DNA from: Lenzites betulinus
Lineage: Eukaryota > Basidiomycota > Agaricomycetes > Polyporales > Polyporaceae
Direction of reading: 5' to 3'
Assembly (NCBI GenBank): GCA_022264855.1
Contig: JABYQU010000010.1
Coordinates: forward strand, 434,001-498,000
Length of the DNA stretch: 64,000 nt
How positions within the stretch are numbered: the first letter of the stretch is position 1; every line of letters starts with the position of its first letter. Below the pieces are notes generated by a model. The model searched no databases, was not told the origin of the DNA, and worked only from the letters and a program-made list of their open reading frames with translations. Positions 11,857-24,953 of the stretch are shown here, piece after piece. The position numbers were made by a program, and so were the translations under genes.

Positions 11857-14800
11857 TTTCACTCTCACACTCCCTATCATCATCTTTCGCCCTCTCCCTG
11901 CTCTGCTACTTTCACGCACGAACGCCCCGCCCCCGTCGCCCCTCGTCGCATCCATCCTCCTACAGTTTCACTGCACATTACCGCGCTTCTCCGTACGCAT
12001 GCACGTCGCCCGCCCGCCACAGTCTCGCCTCACGCCTAGACCTATAGAACGCCGCGTTCTAACTTATTACCTGTCGTGCCGCTACCCCGCTACAGCCCCA
12101 CACACTTTAGTGTTATCGCGCTCGGTCCACCGCCTCTCGCTGCCTGTTCCTCTTCCATCCTTATATCCCACCGCATCTCTTCTTACTACTGCCCTCGGGT
12201 TCCTCCATTTCATATGCACAGAGCATCGTCCAGTAGAAGCGCATTTCTGAACCCTCCACCACCCACTGTATCAGGCTGCTCTGGACCGTTTGTAGTATAG
12301 TCTGATTCTGATACAGCCTTGCGAATATACGCATCGTTTCGAAACCTTCACCGATCTTGGTTGTGAGTGAGTGAGATGCAGCTGGTGCATGCACCAGAAA
12401 GGCGTATATCGCTCGAACGCGAACATACTTCTGCGCTAGCGTCATGAGCTGCATCTATCTGCCAGTGTGTGCGACACTCAAGCCCCCTCACCAAATATGG
12501 CCGTGGCGTTCACGCGAAATAGACACATCGACTCTGCATTCTACTACTGGGGTTTACTACATTTTAAGTGCCTTGTCGCGCACACGTCGTTCTGTGGACC
12601 CAAGAGCACCGTGAACAGTTACACCAGAGACCCGGGATTGCGAGATACATTCGTCAGTTCCACGCTCTGTCATGTAGCTTTATGCGACCGCGTACTCACC
12701 GTCCCGGGGCACGGTCATTGCTCGCTGGGTCAAGCCTCCACGGGCACTGGGGACGGGAAGATGGCCCCTGTGCCACTGGATTGTCCTCCGTTAGCGATGT
12801 TCACGACACTTGCAGTATAGTCTACACACATACCGAAGGGGTGTGGCGCACAGTCGTGCCCCGCGATGTCTCGACGTGAGCATCGACGCAGCACGGGAGA
12901 GGAGGAGGCGGGTGGTTGTAGAAGTTGTGTTGAAGTGAAAGTGAGGGCTACGAGGAATCGGTAGAGGCTCTTATACACCGCTGCCTGGCACTCGAGCGAG
13001 GCAGGAAGTCTACCGCAGCCCCTGCAGCCTGAGCATGCGGCCGTTCTTTCCTGTGTTCTGTTCTTGCTGCGGCGGTCTCGACGTTTGGGGCATCGCCATA
13101 TCCCTCCGGGTTTCGGGAAGGCTGCAGTACTGCAGCACTTCTCGCCTGCAGCGTTCAGAGTAGTGGACTGCAGCGGGAGCATTGGAAGCTTCGCAGCTGA
13201 ACGGTGGACTCCGCGTTTGCGGGAAGCTGCCGCAGCGTCGAATGTTGAGGGGGGTCGCTTCTACCATTGTATCTATCACTGCAAAATCCAAGGAGGTTCT
13301 GCCAGCATTAACACGACGGTGAGTCTAAAAAGGGGGGGTATATCAATAGCAAATGTCTGGCTGATCACTGTCCCTGAATTCAAATTGAGAAGCCTCAAAG
13401 CACGTTGTGCGAGGCTCACCGCCGACGCGTTGACGTGCAATGCAAATACCCGGCGGCAGAAAGAGGACGTTGCGGTAGCGCGACTATGGAATATTGCAAG
13501 GGACCCCCAGCTGACCAGATGGGGTACCGGGCTCATAGTTCACCAGGTGTTCCAGACGTCCGTACTATGTATGCTCCCGGAGAAAATGAGGGAAGCGGAA
13601 AATCGCGCGTGCTAGTGAGCCGTCATTATATTAGTCGATTGAGTCGTGAAGCTTTGAGGCGTGCAATAGAGCTGTGTGTATGCGCTGGTGTGCGATTGAG
13701 ACAACGGAGAAGCCTTGGGGGCAAGCTGAGCGTACTACGGGCCGCAGTGACATGCCCGTGGTCCATACACGATCACGGGATCTATTATACAATAGACGCG
13801 TTCACGCGTGGGTGGCGCGCCCTGACAAGTACTGCTGACGCAGACGCTTGAAGCTTGCAAGCTTGAAGAATTGTTATCTTACACGTCAAAAGAGTCCAGT
13901 CGGTGCTCTGTCTCACAACGGTATCGGGGATTATAGCGTCAACGTCTGAAACATCATATATCGGGTTTTCTACAACATATCGGATGCCGTCACGAATGCG
14001 CTACACTAATTCCGAGGATTCCAACCACAAACACGGGTGCGTGAGCGAAGCATCGTAGGTACGGAGGAAGGACAGCGAGAATATATTGTTAGTTCACGTC
14101 ATGAGAACCGTTTCGAGGATGCACAGTAAGACTCACCCTCGGAAATGACATGTTGGGGATGGGTGATGTCGACAACCAGTGGTGGGAGCGCAAGATGATC
14201 GGGGGGCTAGAGGAGAAGGGACGCGTCAGTTAACTAGTCAATGGCAGTGAAGCAGTTTCGCAACTTAGCCCGAGCACGCGGATGGACACGTCGGCAGGGC
14301 TAGATCAGCGCTGACGACGCCGGCGGGGGGGAGGAAGGAAGACTACATGGTGATGAGGTTTGGCGACTGTGCACACCTCATTCTTATAGGCGAGTAAGAG
14401 GTACCGCAGCACACCAAGACGCGACATCTGACCGATGCGCATGACGCGGCTGCGCCATACAGACGCACCTGTGGCAAAGGGCACACATAGCTTCGTCGAA
14501 TGCATGTCCGCAAAGGACGTCATACTTCCGAGCTGATTGAGGGCTCTCCCAGGCCGCTACCGCAGTGCAGACCTGCTGACCACGCTTCGCGAGACAGGAT
14601 TGGCCGGGGGCGGGGGGAGCTGCGGCTTCGTATCGCAAAGCATCACTTCCATTTCCTGAACGTGACCTAGTCGAAGGCATGGAAGCAGGAGAACCTCTTA
14701 AATTGGCCTTACCGCAGCGCCGCTGTGCCTCCACTGCCCACCACCCTGTGAGCCGAAGGCAAGGGTGAGTGACAATGTTCGAATTCGCGAAGGCAGATAC

Positions 14801-16437
14801 CGCGGCAAGCATGTACTCAGAGCTGTGGGCCTTCTCCACCCCGAACTTCGTAGCGCATACCCAAAGATATATCTACTAACGACTGGGTAGCAGCAGGATG
14901 ACTAAACTGCTGTGATATCCAAGAGCCGGTATACACAATTGGTATGGAGGTCGAGGACAGTAGTCATACCCCACATAACACGTCGGATATCTCTCGCGCA
15001 GTTTGAGGAGCAGGGACTCCGTTGATCCTCCGTTGAAGCTTGAGTCAATGGTGGTCGTCCTGGATCGTTATGGTACACCAACGTCCCTTGAACATGCTAC
15101 AATACGGACCTCTCTTCTTACATATGGGTCATCGGGAATAACGAGTGGACGAAGGATGAACGTTGCAATTATGCATCGCAGATCCTAGGTCTTCATAGTT
15201 TGCTATAAAACTTGTAGCATCCACAACTAAGTTCGATACAGAAAGCAAACACGTGCACGGTTTTGGGATGACACCACCTCCACGACCGTGCAGAGAAGTC
15301 GTGCTTTCCCTGCAGCGCGGGCATGCGGTCCTTCAAAGCTCATGAGAGGCAGCTACACGCGCTGTCATGCGCAATGTTCGATGTTCGATACCGCAACATC
15401 TGCGGGGCGCGTGGGATGCTGCGGTGCCGATATTTTCTCTGACCAGCATAGGCCCGGGATGAAATTAATGAACACCGCACCTTCTACTACCACAGCGTTT
15501 GACCAGCTGGGCACTAGAGTCGACTGCAGCTTTCCGTGGTTCCAGGCGGACGTGATTTTCAACACAAGCCTTTGAATAGCTTGTATGGCATGCATGTGTG
15601 CAAGACGCATGAGGGCTCGTTCCACATGGTCCACGTTGTTTTTCTACTTCGATATGCACAGTGCTGCAGAGTTTGAGCATGACGATGAGCTTAAGATTCG
15701 ATCAATAAACATCTCTTACTCGAATACTACCGGAAGGTGCCAGTGCCCAATATACCCATAGGAGCTATGCTGCATATAAGAGGTCAGTTACGGTCTTCCT
15801 GAGAAGGACTGCCAGCTCGCCTTTGAAACTGCTTATAGCTTGTCTGACGCAGGTTTGAAGCAGACGCAGGGCGCCTTTTCTGCCGCCGTAGTCCGATAAG
15901 CCCGGGTTTACGTTAAGAAACGGGCGCCTAGACGCGTCTATTGTGGCGTATGGGCGCTTGAGCGGTGTGTTTGGCCACCAGGGTCTACTCCAAACGCCTT
16001 CTTCGCGCTCATCTGTTTTTCTATCGCGTACTTTTGCTTTTGTATCTGTGGTGTTCGTTGGTATCATTGTTTACGGCGAGTAGAAGAGTATACTCACGGG
16101 CGCGAACAGACATCCTTCTCTTACGCAAACTTGACCCGCCGATCTACAGTCTCCAGGACGTAACGAACTCACGACTTCACTGGTCACGGTGTGTGGTCAT
16201 GTCCATCCCTTCTGCGCGTGCACTGAGCCCAGATGACAGCTTGTATAGTACATCCAGCCCCATTTTGAGGAAGTAGTCGGCAGTGCAAAGGCGATATAAC
16301 AGTAAGTCCCACGTTCATTGGTCGTTCATCGCAGGAGTGGGGGATTTCTCCCACTCCGCCTAATACGTCCACAAATTAGACTTGGATATTCGCGCACGAA
16401 TTCGTTGCCTCAAGTGTGATCAGGTGTCCACGCAGGC
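11857..16437. other. 4.6 kb stretch without a supported gene
   Basis: Several open frames occur (for example 13064-13615 plus, 14384-14839 minus, 15288-15575 plus). None has a recognisable domain, matching exons or biased third positions. Local features are small: an AAGCTTGCAAGCTT palindrome near 13850 and a TATAAA near 15203 followed by CACGTG near 15250. It could hold non-coding transcripts or old decayed elements. I cannot support any of these. Confidence 0.5.
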
Positions 16438-19400
16438 ATGGAACTTGATTCGGAATCCTCGTCCGCTTCCCCACCTCCAATTGAGCCCTCTTCCCGTCGC
16501 TCCAGCGGCAGCGAATTGCCCCGCAAACGTCGCTCGAAAGATGGTCCCAATCTGCTCGGCGGGTCCATGCGCGATGTCGCTCGCGTGCTGGTATCGCGCG
16601 AGCGCGAGACCATGGACGTCAAGCGCACGCTGTTCACGGTCAGCGAGCAGCTCAAGGCCGAGCGCCAACGCGCGGACGCCGCAGAGCACAAGACCCGCGA
16701 GGTGCTCGCGCTCTTCAAGTCCGCGAACGAGGCGAAGCTCGCCGCCGAGCAAGAGGCTGCGCGAACAAGCGAAGCACTACGATTATACAAGATGCAGTAC
16801 CAGCACGCGCAAGAGGAAATCCGGCGAGCTCAGAAGCTCATAGATTCACTCGAGCAACAGAGGATGGACGCAGAGGAGGCCGCTGCAAAGGCCCGCAGCA
16901 TGGCGCGGAAGATGAAGGAGGAGACGATCATCATGTCCGCGAGGGAGGCGGGGCGAAGGCAGGGTCTCGAAGAGGGCGTGGCGCAGGGCAGAGTGATTGG
17001 CTACGAACAGGGCCGGGCTGCAGGCTACGAGGACGGACGTGCGGATACGGAACGTGCATTCACCGAGCGAGCATACACGGAGCCTTACGTTGAAGAGACG
17101 CCCCAGCGGACGACATACCGTCCTCCGCGCGTATCGAGGCCGTCCACATCTGAAGACTCTGAACCAAATACGCGGAACTATACCCAGACCATGGACGAGA
17201 CCCTCCCGATACCCCCTCCTGTCACGACTCCTGCACGCATACCTACGCCCGCTGCCGCGCCCGTCATTCCCCAACAGGAATCCAAGGACCATGATATGCA
17301 TCCTATTCCCCTGCACAATGCCATGATGTCCCCATCACATCCCGCCGTTGATCACCCCCCAGACGGCTGGATACCGAAAGTCGATGATGACAATCGTATT
17401 CGTTTACCGCCACCTCACGAGATGGGTCCGCCGCCGCCCACGTCGCCGTCGCCCCCGCTCTCGGCAGTGCTGAGCAACATGAGGAATATCGAAGACCCAC
17501 CCCCGGTGACGATTCCGCCTCCTGCGATGGAAATGCGCATGCCGGATCCCGAGCCCACCAGTGCCCCACGGAGACCGAGGCATAGACGGAGAAACTCAGA
17601 CGAGTCGCAGTCCACCACTATGTCCCAATTCGACCTCCTCAACGATCCTTCATACGCGTCCAGCCGAACACTCAGAAACACGGCGAGGGACCGCCCTGCC
17701 GTCTTGAGTGCCATTGCAGAAGAACGCGAGCGGAGCTCCACTGTCTCGTCTCCTGTGTACGGGCAGCCCAATGTAAGCGCATGCTGTTGTTTACCACCAC
17801 ACGCGGGTGCTGACGCATGGTGTAGCCCTCCACGCAAAGTTTCCAGATGCCGAGCCCTGCGCCTCAGATGCCCACACCGAGTCCCAATGTGCCCATGCCG
17901 TCCCCTCAGCCCCAACCTCCAAATCCCTCGTATCCTACACCCGACAGTCTGGGTCGGTACAGAAGCACTGACAGTCTCGCCAGGTCGAGCGTGCAGGATA
18001 GCAGATATGCCGTCCCAGAGCCTCGTACACGTTCCCGGGCAAGCACTACCGATGACTCTCATCGCCAAGGCAGCGCAGACGACTACTATCGTTCTCGCCC
18101 GAGCGACCGCACCCCTCGGTATACCCCTGCGGAGAACGTCTACCGCCCGGCTCCTCCAGAGGCCACGCCACGATACGCTCCTGCGCCTCCTGATCCTACT
18201 CCTCGATATGCTCCTGCACCTCCCGAGGCTACTCCACGATATGCGCCTGCACCTCCGGAAGCTACCCCGCGATACGCCCCAGCTCCCCCAGAGGTCACTC
18301 CACGATATGACAGGCGGCATGTACCCGAAGCCAGTCCTCGATACGAAAGGCCTGATGATCGCCTCCGCTCTGAGCGATCGGAACCGCGGAACATCTACGG
18401 CGAGGACAGTGCATCCCGCTCGGGTAATATGCGCGACTATTCTGCTCACGATCCCCTCCATCGGAGTGGTTCGCGCAGCGACCTTGGACGGGGGGCTGGC
18501 GGCGACCCACTATCCCGCGTGCAGAACATCTACGTGCCGCCACACTCCCCTCATTCATCCCCAGACTCGCCGGCGATCAGAGCTCCGCAACCAACCCTAC
18601 AACTACCCCACGCACATCCACAACCGTCATCCAACCGCGGTAGTATGTCTTCTAACGAGATCAGCTTCGTTGTCGTTCCTCCCGTAAGATGATTTTATCT
18701 CTGGTATGCTGGTTACGCTCTAACGGGTTATGTCTTTCATCAGTCTCGTCCCGAATCAAACATATCGCGTCACGATACCGACCCCCATGGCTCATACCTC
18801 AGTGCAGACGACGCCGACCGTCCCCTGCCGCTGCTTCCTCAGGACGAGGTCGCAGATCCGAGTGCACAGCCATCTTCCCCATCCCAGCCTGTCATCCCCC
18901 CGCCGCTGGGTGGGCCCTGGCCGCCGCCGGGCTTCATTCCGATGGGTCCGCCCTCTCCCAGTCAGCCGGGGACACACGTATACAATGGATCCATCGGGCC
19001 CGCAGGTGTCCCCTTACCTCCTTCGACTGTCGCTGGCACGCCATCGGTTCGGTCCGAGGTGCCTATCCCTGGCTCCTTCCCGGGTTTCAACGAAGGCCCA
19101 TCCAGCGGCCCCGTCATCCCGCCCATCTCGATGCAACCCTCCAGCAGGAGCTCGCAGTCGACGACGAGCCGTCGCGCCGCCAAGACCAAAGAGCCGTACT
19201 CGCGCTCGAAAGTCAGCCGGCGGGACTCGGACTCGGACTCGAGCGTGTCGTCGAGCCTGGACTCCTCGGACCCGCTCACGACGCCGCGCGCGCGCACGCG
19301 CAAGATCTCTGCGCGCTCCGGGCGGTCCACGCCCGCGTACGCCGCTGCGCCCATCCCGGACAACATCGCCTACCCGACCGTCCCGCCCACGCCCCGCTCG

Positions 19401-19958
19401 TCCACCAGCGCCAGCCTCGGCTCGCACACTAATCGTGCCGCACGGGTGCCGCTGCCCCCGTCCGTGGCGGGCTCCGCAATCGGCTCGGTCGTCAGCCCGC
19501 CTGGGTCCACCGTCGGGTACGGCGCTGCGCCCGCGCCGCTCAACCACCGGTCGTCGATCATCGGGGGGCGCGCCCCGTCTGAGACGAGCAGGAACCGCTC
19601 GCCGCTCATGGGCAACAGGAGCTTGCTGTCGCCGAACCACATGCCCTCACCGCTGCCCAACGAGCCTGTCATTCCCATCCCGATCCCGGAACCGCAGCCA
19701 CTGCCCGTAGCGCAGTTCCTGCCGCCTTCGTAAGTTGTTTTGTTCTCTGCGGTACGAGAGTTTGGCAGACGAGACTGATGTGGGCTGGTTCGCAGGTCTC
19801 CTCTGATGGGCATGGACCGTCTCGGTGGATTCGACGACATGGCCACAGTGCCCGAGGTATCCCGTGCGCCCTCGCCGGGTCTAAGTGGGGTCACTGCTAC
19901 GACTACAGGCCCGAAGGGCAAGAAGACGAAGAAGAAGGGCGGAAAAGGCGGGAAGTAG
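16438..19958 (+). CDS. large disordered protein with coiled coil and GX3 repeat run; function unknown
   Basis: I do not recognise the family. Four exons (16438-17772, 17826-18683, 18744-19729, 19796-19958) sum to 3342 nt, 1113 residues. Residues 40-170 form a long charged coiled coil. It passes at about 160-200 into a run of glycines every fourth residue (ARE AGRRQG LEEG VAQG RVIG YEQG), resembling the deca-GX3 motif of Yae1/Lto1-type proteins. The rest is Pro/Ser-rich and disordered, with an 11-residue repeat (about five copies of YAPAPPEATPR) at 18148-18309, an Arg/Ser-rich middle and a short lysine-rich C-terminus (KGKKTKKKGGKGGK). No membrane segment or catalytic motif is visible. The exon joins all keep frame, so the gene model is good while the role is open. 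Confidence 0.85.
18148..18309 (+). repeat. 33-bp in-frame tandem repeat
   Basis: About five imperfect copies of a 33-bp unit encode PAPPEATPRYA-type repeats inside the 1113-residue disordered protein. Third-position differences among copies show that the array is not brand new. Confidence 0.85.
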
Positions 19959-20217
19959 GCCGCTGTCTCCGGATGCTTAAATACGCAAGGAAGTTACCTT
20001 CATTTGAACCGCGCGGTATGCAAACCGGGCATGCTGTCTTGTATATGCTGTACTCGTACATCTACGCATCGGTGCTCTCTTCACTCTCTTTGTCACATCC
20101 TACTGTTGCTTCGCTTTCATCACACCATGTTGTTTAGCAATTTTCGCACATACTTCTGTTAGACCACATCTACTTCTGCAAATTTACAACCGCAACTTTG
20201 GCTTTAGGATCACACAA

Positions 20218-20925
20218 CTACGGCTTCCCGTATTCGTGTTGTAACGTCTCTAGGATCGCTTCAAGCATTGTTTCCCGTGATACGGAGGGAGCCGCAGATG
20301 GTAGTTCTGCAAAGTTTATCATGTAGTCCCTGAAGCCTGATCATCAATATCGAAAAGCCTGCAATCTTCAGGATGTCCCTCTTCCAAAAGCTTAAGGGCC
20401 TGTGGTTTGGATCCGGAAGTGCAATCGTCCCCAATATAATCTGTGAGCTCCCTCATCGTCTTCCTCGCGATGGGGTCTGCCGTAGTCTGTCGTAGCATCT
20501 CTAGATCCGACGCCGTCGAAGCTCACGCGCACGTCGGGACCACACGATGACAGGATGAACAGATGTACCGATATTCAGTCGCACATGAGTTCTCAGCAGC
20601 TCACGAATTCAAACTGCTTCCTTTGAGCTCCGAGTCCGCAGATGCTCACCGGCTGACCCTGCACAACAGACGGCAGCTGCGTCCACCACGTAAGATGTGA
20701 TCTTGAACCTGATTTCCCTGCGCGCCGCGCACGCACCCGAAGCATGCGGAGACCCTGCACGCGGTCGACGCCACCAACTGCAAGGGCGGTTCTGCAGGCC
20801 GCCGAAACGAAACAGTCAACGCTAGCGCTGGTATAGAGGGCGAAGAAGACAAAGGGAACGAGCGACTTGAGGGTGGGCGTGTCCGTGGGGGGCACATAAT
20901 ACGAGACGAGACTAGTACTGTCCAT
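20218..20925 (-). pseudogene. possible small broken or multi-exon gene of unknown family
   Basis: Three coding-looking segments lie in order on the minus strand. A start segment from 20925 (MDSTSLVSYYVPPTDTPTL, then the hydrophobic FVFFALYTSASV) has C-ending codons. A middle segment near 20520-20340 contains MRELTDYIGDDC and LLEEGHPEDCRLFDIDD. An end segment stops at 20218 (ETMLEAILETLQHEYGKP). The last two are in different frames with no GT-AG pair between them, so a one-base loss in a GGG run near 20319 is the simplest explanation, or a base-call error. Upstream DNA (20930-21760) is strongly pyrimidine-rich on this strand, like a fungal promoter. I do not recognise the protein. Confidence 0.35.
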
Positions 20926-21817
20926 TTTTCGCTATCGCCGCCGCCGCCACCGACGCGCTCGCGCCGCACGTCCGCAGCGCACGCACGGGCGCGCGGCCGG
21001 ACCAGGTATCGACACAACACCAAGCAAACACACGATTGGGTGGGGGGAAGAGAAAGCAGGGGGGAGTGGGAGGGGAGGGGCAGATATATCATCGAAGGGG
21101 GGACGGGGACGGAAGGGGACGCCCAGGGGGCAGGCGCACACGGGCCCTGCAGCAGGGCGGGGTGTACGCGCGCACAACGGCATAAATAGTCACAACACCA
21201 ACCAACCCAGACACACATTCACAACGGACACCGCCGGGGCGGCTCGCGGCCACATCGTGCTGCGGCGCTGGCGCCGAAACCAGGGACGGGAAAGAGAACG
21301 CCGAGGGCCGAACGGAGCGAAGCTAAGGGGGACGACGCTGGGACGAACGAACAACGGCGCCGCCGAGTATGGAAATGAAAAAGACTCGGCGAGCGAAAAC
21401 GGAGGGGGCGATAGCTGCTGATGGATGGGAACAGCGGAGGGAGGGGAGGAAGGGGGGCATACGGAAGGGAGAGCAGCTACCGAGAGCGAAGAAGAAATAT
21501 AGAAACATAAGATAGATAAGTCAAACGATTCTAGGATGCCGGAAAACAGAGGAAGCAGACGTACAAGGGGGGCATATTGGGGACGAGATATGAGACAGGG
21601 GGGTAATGAGAGCCGCTATCGTAGGCAAGAGTCTCGCCCGGATCAACCAGGTTGCAGAGTCAGACCAGGCCAAGGACAATCAGGAGGGCGAAGGGGAGGA
21701 GGGGGTAGCAGGGCATCGTCTTCCAACATACGACCATTCATCCAGAGAGGCTTAATCGTACACCGAGCTCGGGGGTAGAGCGTGTGCGGCAGCGCAGCGC
21801 ACTGTAAGCGCTAACGC
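20926..21817. promoter_or_regulatory. purine/pyrimidine-skewed intergenic region
   Basis: About 0.9 kb that is heavily A/G on the plus strand (C/T on the minus strand), between OPY2's 3' end and the possible minus-strand gene ending at 20218. The open frames here are low-complexity artefacts. A promoter/leader for the downstream minus-strand unit is the likeliest role. Confidence 0.4.
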
Positions 21818-23912
21818 TTACCGGCGCGGTACCTGCGGGACTGGCGGGGCGTTTCCCTTGTCGAAGCCGAGCGGGTACGACGACAGGTCGCTCGTAAGGG
21901 CAAGGGTGTCCAGGCTCGCACGCTTGCGCATGCTCGAACCATCGCTACCGGCATATGCGGACGGCGGCGGGGACGAGGGCGGGTTGCCCTGGGAGGCTCC
22001 CGAGTCGATCTGGAAGGGGAACGAGCCAAGGCCGTTGCTCGCGGTGGAGCTCTGTGACGCGACGCTCATGCCAAGAACCTTGCGGTTCGGCGGGGCAAGG
22101 GCGGAGAGCATCGACGACGACGAGGCTGATGCACGAGCGCGGTTAACGGTCTCCTGGGCAGAAACGTGGCGTTCGTCCTGTGAGTTCGCAAACGTCTGCT
22201 GCGCAAGCGGGGAGCGCGGCGGCGTGCGAATGGGCCTGTTCGAGATCGGGGACGGGGGCACGAACGGGAAGCTCTCGAGGATCGAGTCTGCGCGGGTGGA
22301 CGTGGTCATAACGGACGCCATCGACATGCGGTTCTTGTTCGAGTCCCCGCTGAGCTCCTGGAGTGCACGAGCCTGCTGCTGCTCGAGGGCGCCGGCGTTA
22401 CCGCTACCACCCGTCTCGATCGCCGCACTCTGCTGCACCATGGGAGAGACCAACTTAGCGTTCGTCATGCGGTACGGAGAGCGCGGGGTGTTGAGCGCAG
22501 CGCTGAGGGGAGTGGACGGCATCGCCTGGACCTGGTCGAATCCGAGGTGAACACGCTTTGCGCTGCTGATGTCAGCGATAATCGCGGACGCCTGAGTGTA
22601 CACGCTAGCCGGGCGACTGTCGCTGGTGTTTTGGCCGTACAGATGGGCAGGGTCCTCCTGGAGCCAGTTCGCCTCGGATGGGGTGTCGCCGCCGCGAGTA
22701 GCAGTAGGCTCAGGAGTGCCGAACGTAGCTGCCGAGGGCGTAAGAGAGGCCCTTGACCCTGAGTGGGGCGAGTTGCTGTCCGAGAAGGGGTTGCCATGAA
22801 CTGCGATATCCTGTTCCTCCCTGGACTCCTGCATGACGTCGGCCGGACCGAAGCTGGATGCAGCCAGGGGAGAGCGCGTAGGCCTCGAAGTTGTCGAAGA
22901 ACGGCTGAGGGAGTCGCTGGGCGGGGTACGAAGAACCTCGGCCTTGGCGACTCCGACCACCTGCTTAACGGTACCACGAGTCGGAGTGACAATGACGGAT
23001 GTTTCCAAGAAGTCGCTGGCGAAGCTGCCGGTGGTCATGAAAGAGCTGCGGTTGTTGCTGGTGTTGTTCTCGTATCCGGAACGGGCAGACGTAGCATTGG
23101 ATGCACCCCGTGGAGTCAGCGCTAGCGTATCGTTGGAGACATTGATGTGGTCCAAGTTAACGTCGCCGTGCGAGATCACACCAGCATATGCGGCACTGTT
23201 GTCGTGCGAGGGAGAGGCGCCCGACGAGTTGCCGACCGAGCCAGGGGGAACGAGGGCAATAGGGATAACATTTGATTGCGCTCCAGTAGAGCTTGTTTGG
23301 ATTGAGTGGTTGTCTTCGAATGGGTTGGACTGGACCGACTCGCGACGCGAAGGCTGTGATTGAGCCGCGGCATATGCTGCGGGGTCGAGGTTGATAGTGC
23401 CATTCGAAGAGCCAGAGTATATTCTGATGCTGGAGAGCTGGGGAGGAGGAGATGTGGCTTTCTCGTGGGGATCGGACCTGGTGAGGACGTCCTCTGCGCG
23501 TGCTGGCACATCAGGCTTGGATTCTTGTTCGGAGGCAGTGTTCCGTAGACGTTGGCGGCGACGGTACCAGAAGTACGCAGCGACGGCACCAGCGAGGGCG
23601 AGAATGGTCACAACGACAGCAGCCGCGACGGCACCGTTGCTGACGCCCGACTTTGTGGTGGTGCTCGTGCTATCCTCGTTGGAGATACACTGTGCATATG
23701 CGCAGGTATTGCAATCGCTGATGAGTGCCGAGGCCGCATGTTAGACTGCGTTGTGGGACATGAAGAGGACCTCGAACGCACCGATTGATGAGGACACACT
23801 GCTCATTGAAGCCGCAGCTGCAGCTGGGAGTAGCGTTCTCGTCGCATTGCACGCAGCCGGTCTGGTTCGTGGTCTGACGGGGGTGGAAGCGAGTGAGACT
23901 GTGTTCGAACAT
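21818..23912 (-). CDS. OPY2: Opy2-like membrane anchor protein
   Basis: Opy2 is a plasma-membrane anchor that recruits Ste50 and so feeds the HOG and invasive-growth MAP kinase cascades. Two exons (23782-23912 and 21818-23717) give 676 residues. The N-terminus before the membrane is Cys-rich, with C..C, C.C, C and then C..C spacing after the splice (GCVQCDENATPSCSCGF ... QC ... DCNTCAYAQC), the Opy2 N-terminal pattern. One membrane helix follows (VAAAVVVTILALAGAVAAYFW) with stop-transfer RRRQR. The long cytoplasmic tail is Ser/Thr/Pro-rich and disordered. It is about twice the length of yeast Opy2. No cleavable signal peptide precedes the Cys domain, which fits the family. The Ste50 contact sites cannot be located with confidence. 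Confidence 0.75.
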
Positions 23913-24953
23913 GATGGGGGAGAGGCGAAAGGAGAAAAGAGCGTGGGGGTTGGGGAAGAGATATGGGGAGGGTGCGAGCGAAGGAGAAGTCGCGCCCTGC
24001 GATGGCCAGCACGGTGCGAACGGTGTCGGGAAGACAAAGGACGGCGTCCGAGTGTGGGCTGAACTCGCTCGTCGTCCTCGTCCGGCGCCTATCTCGCCTC
24101 AGTATCCACGCTAGTCACACCCATCACGTTCCTGTCACACTTGCCCAGACCCGTCTCCGGCCTCCCCGCGCCCGCACTGCTGCTTCACGCTCCTCAGGTT
24201 CCCAGACGTGTCAGACTCTCTCTGTTCAACACGCTTCATCGTAAACATCCGTGTACCAGGTCACCGCGATACGCTAGTCGATAAAACATTGACATACAAG
24301 CCGCCAGTGGCCGCGACCGGTCCCGAGCGATCCGCTCATCTTAAACATATGAATTGTTCACCATGCCCCTTGGCCTTGCTCTATTGGTGAAACCTCATGT
24401 CCACGACAAAGTACTCACTCCCCGGATCGCCGCGGCGCGACAAGTTTGACGTTGTATTATGGATTGTATGTCACCTGGCGAGACCGCCGCTGAGGGCCTT
24501 GCAGGGCCAGGGCAGCTAGTAAAGTGGCGAGGATAATGTTAAATGCATGCAGATGCTTCCGACAGCATGTTACTCGTTCAAGAAGACCAACCACATATGG
24601 ATGTACTTCCTCACCTCTGCAGGACCCCTCGTCCCCGCCGTTGTGTGCAGGTCGATATCAAATATGTTTGTTGAGCACCAGTTGACTGATGAACGTTGAC
24701 ATACCCCCGAGCGTCTCTTAGCATCCTTCATCAATCCGCAGACAGAAGTAGCCCGTGGGACCGAGTCACATTGGTTGAGCAATACAATACAGCTGCTATC
24801 GATACATGCAGAAGGTCGTCAGGTTGAACACGAAGACCCCACCAACAAAAGATCCATTCCAGCGTCCGCCGGCCCATCTAGCGTTCAAACGTTCATCTTT
24901 CCGTCCGCCCGGCCTCTAGGTTGAACATGTAGGCCGCCCAAACATCTCATGCA
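23913..24953. other. intergenic region between CAF16 and OPY2
   Basis: About 1 kb between two minus-strand genes. It should contain the OPY2 promoter and the CAF16 3' region. C/T-rich tracts (minus strand) sit at 23900-24010. No further gene is supported. Confidence 0.5.

Noticed and set aside
13064..13615. Plus-strand frame of 183 codons in the large gap
   Set aside because: No motif, no codon bias, no matching neighbouring exons.
15288..15575. Small frame after a TATAAA and CACGTG
   Set aside because: Promoter-like words are too common to count, and the protein is unlike any family I know.
17415..18461. Minus-strand frame of 348 codons
   Set aside because: Shadow of the disordered coiled-coil gene, including its tandem repeat.
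20646..21218. 190-codon minus-strand frame
   Set aside because: Most of it lies in a low-complexity C/T-rich tract and reads like promoter DNA.
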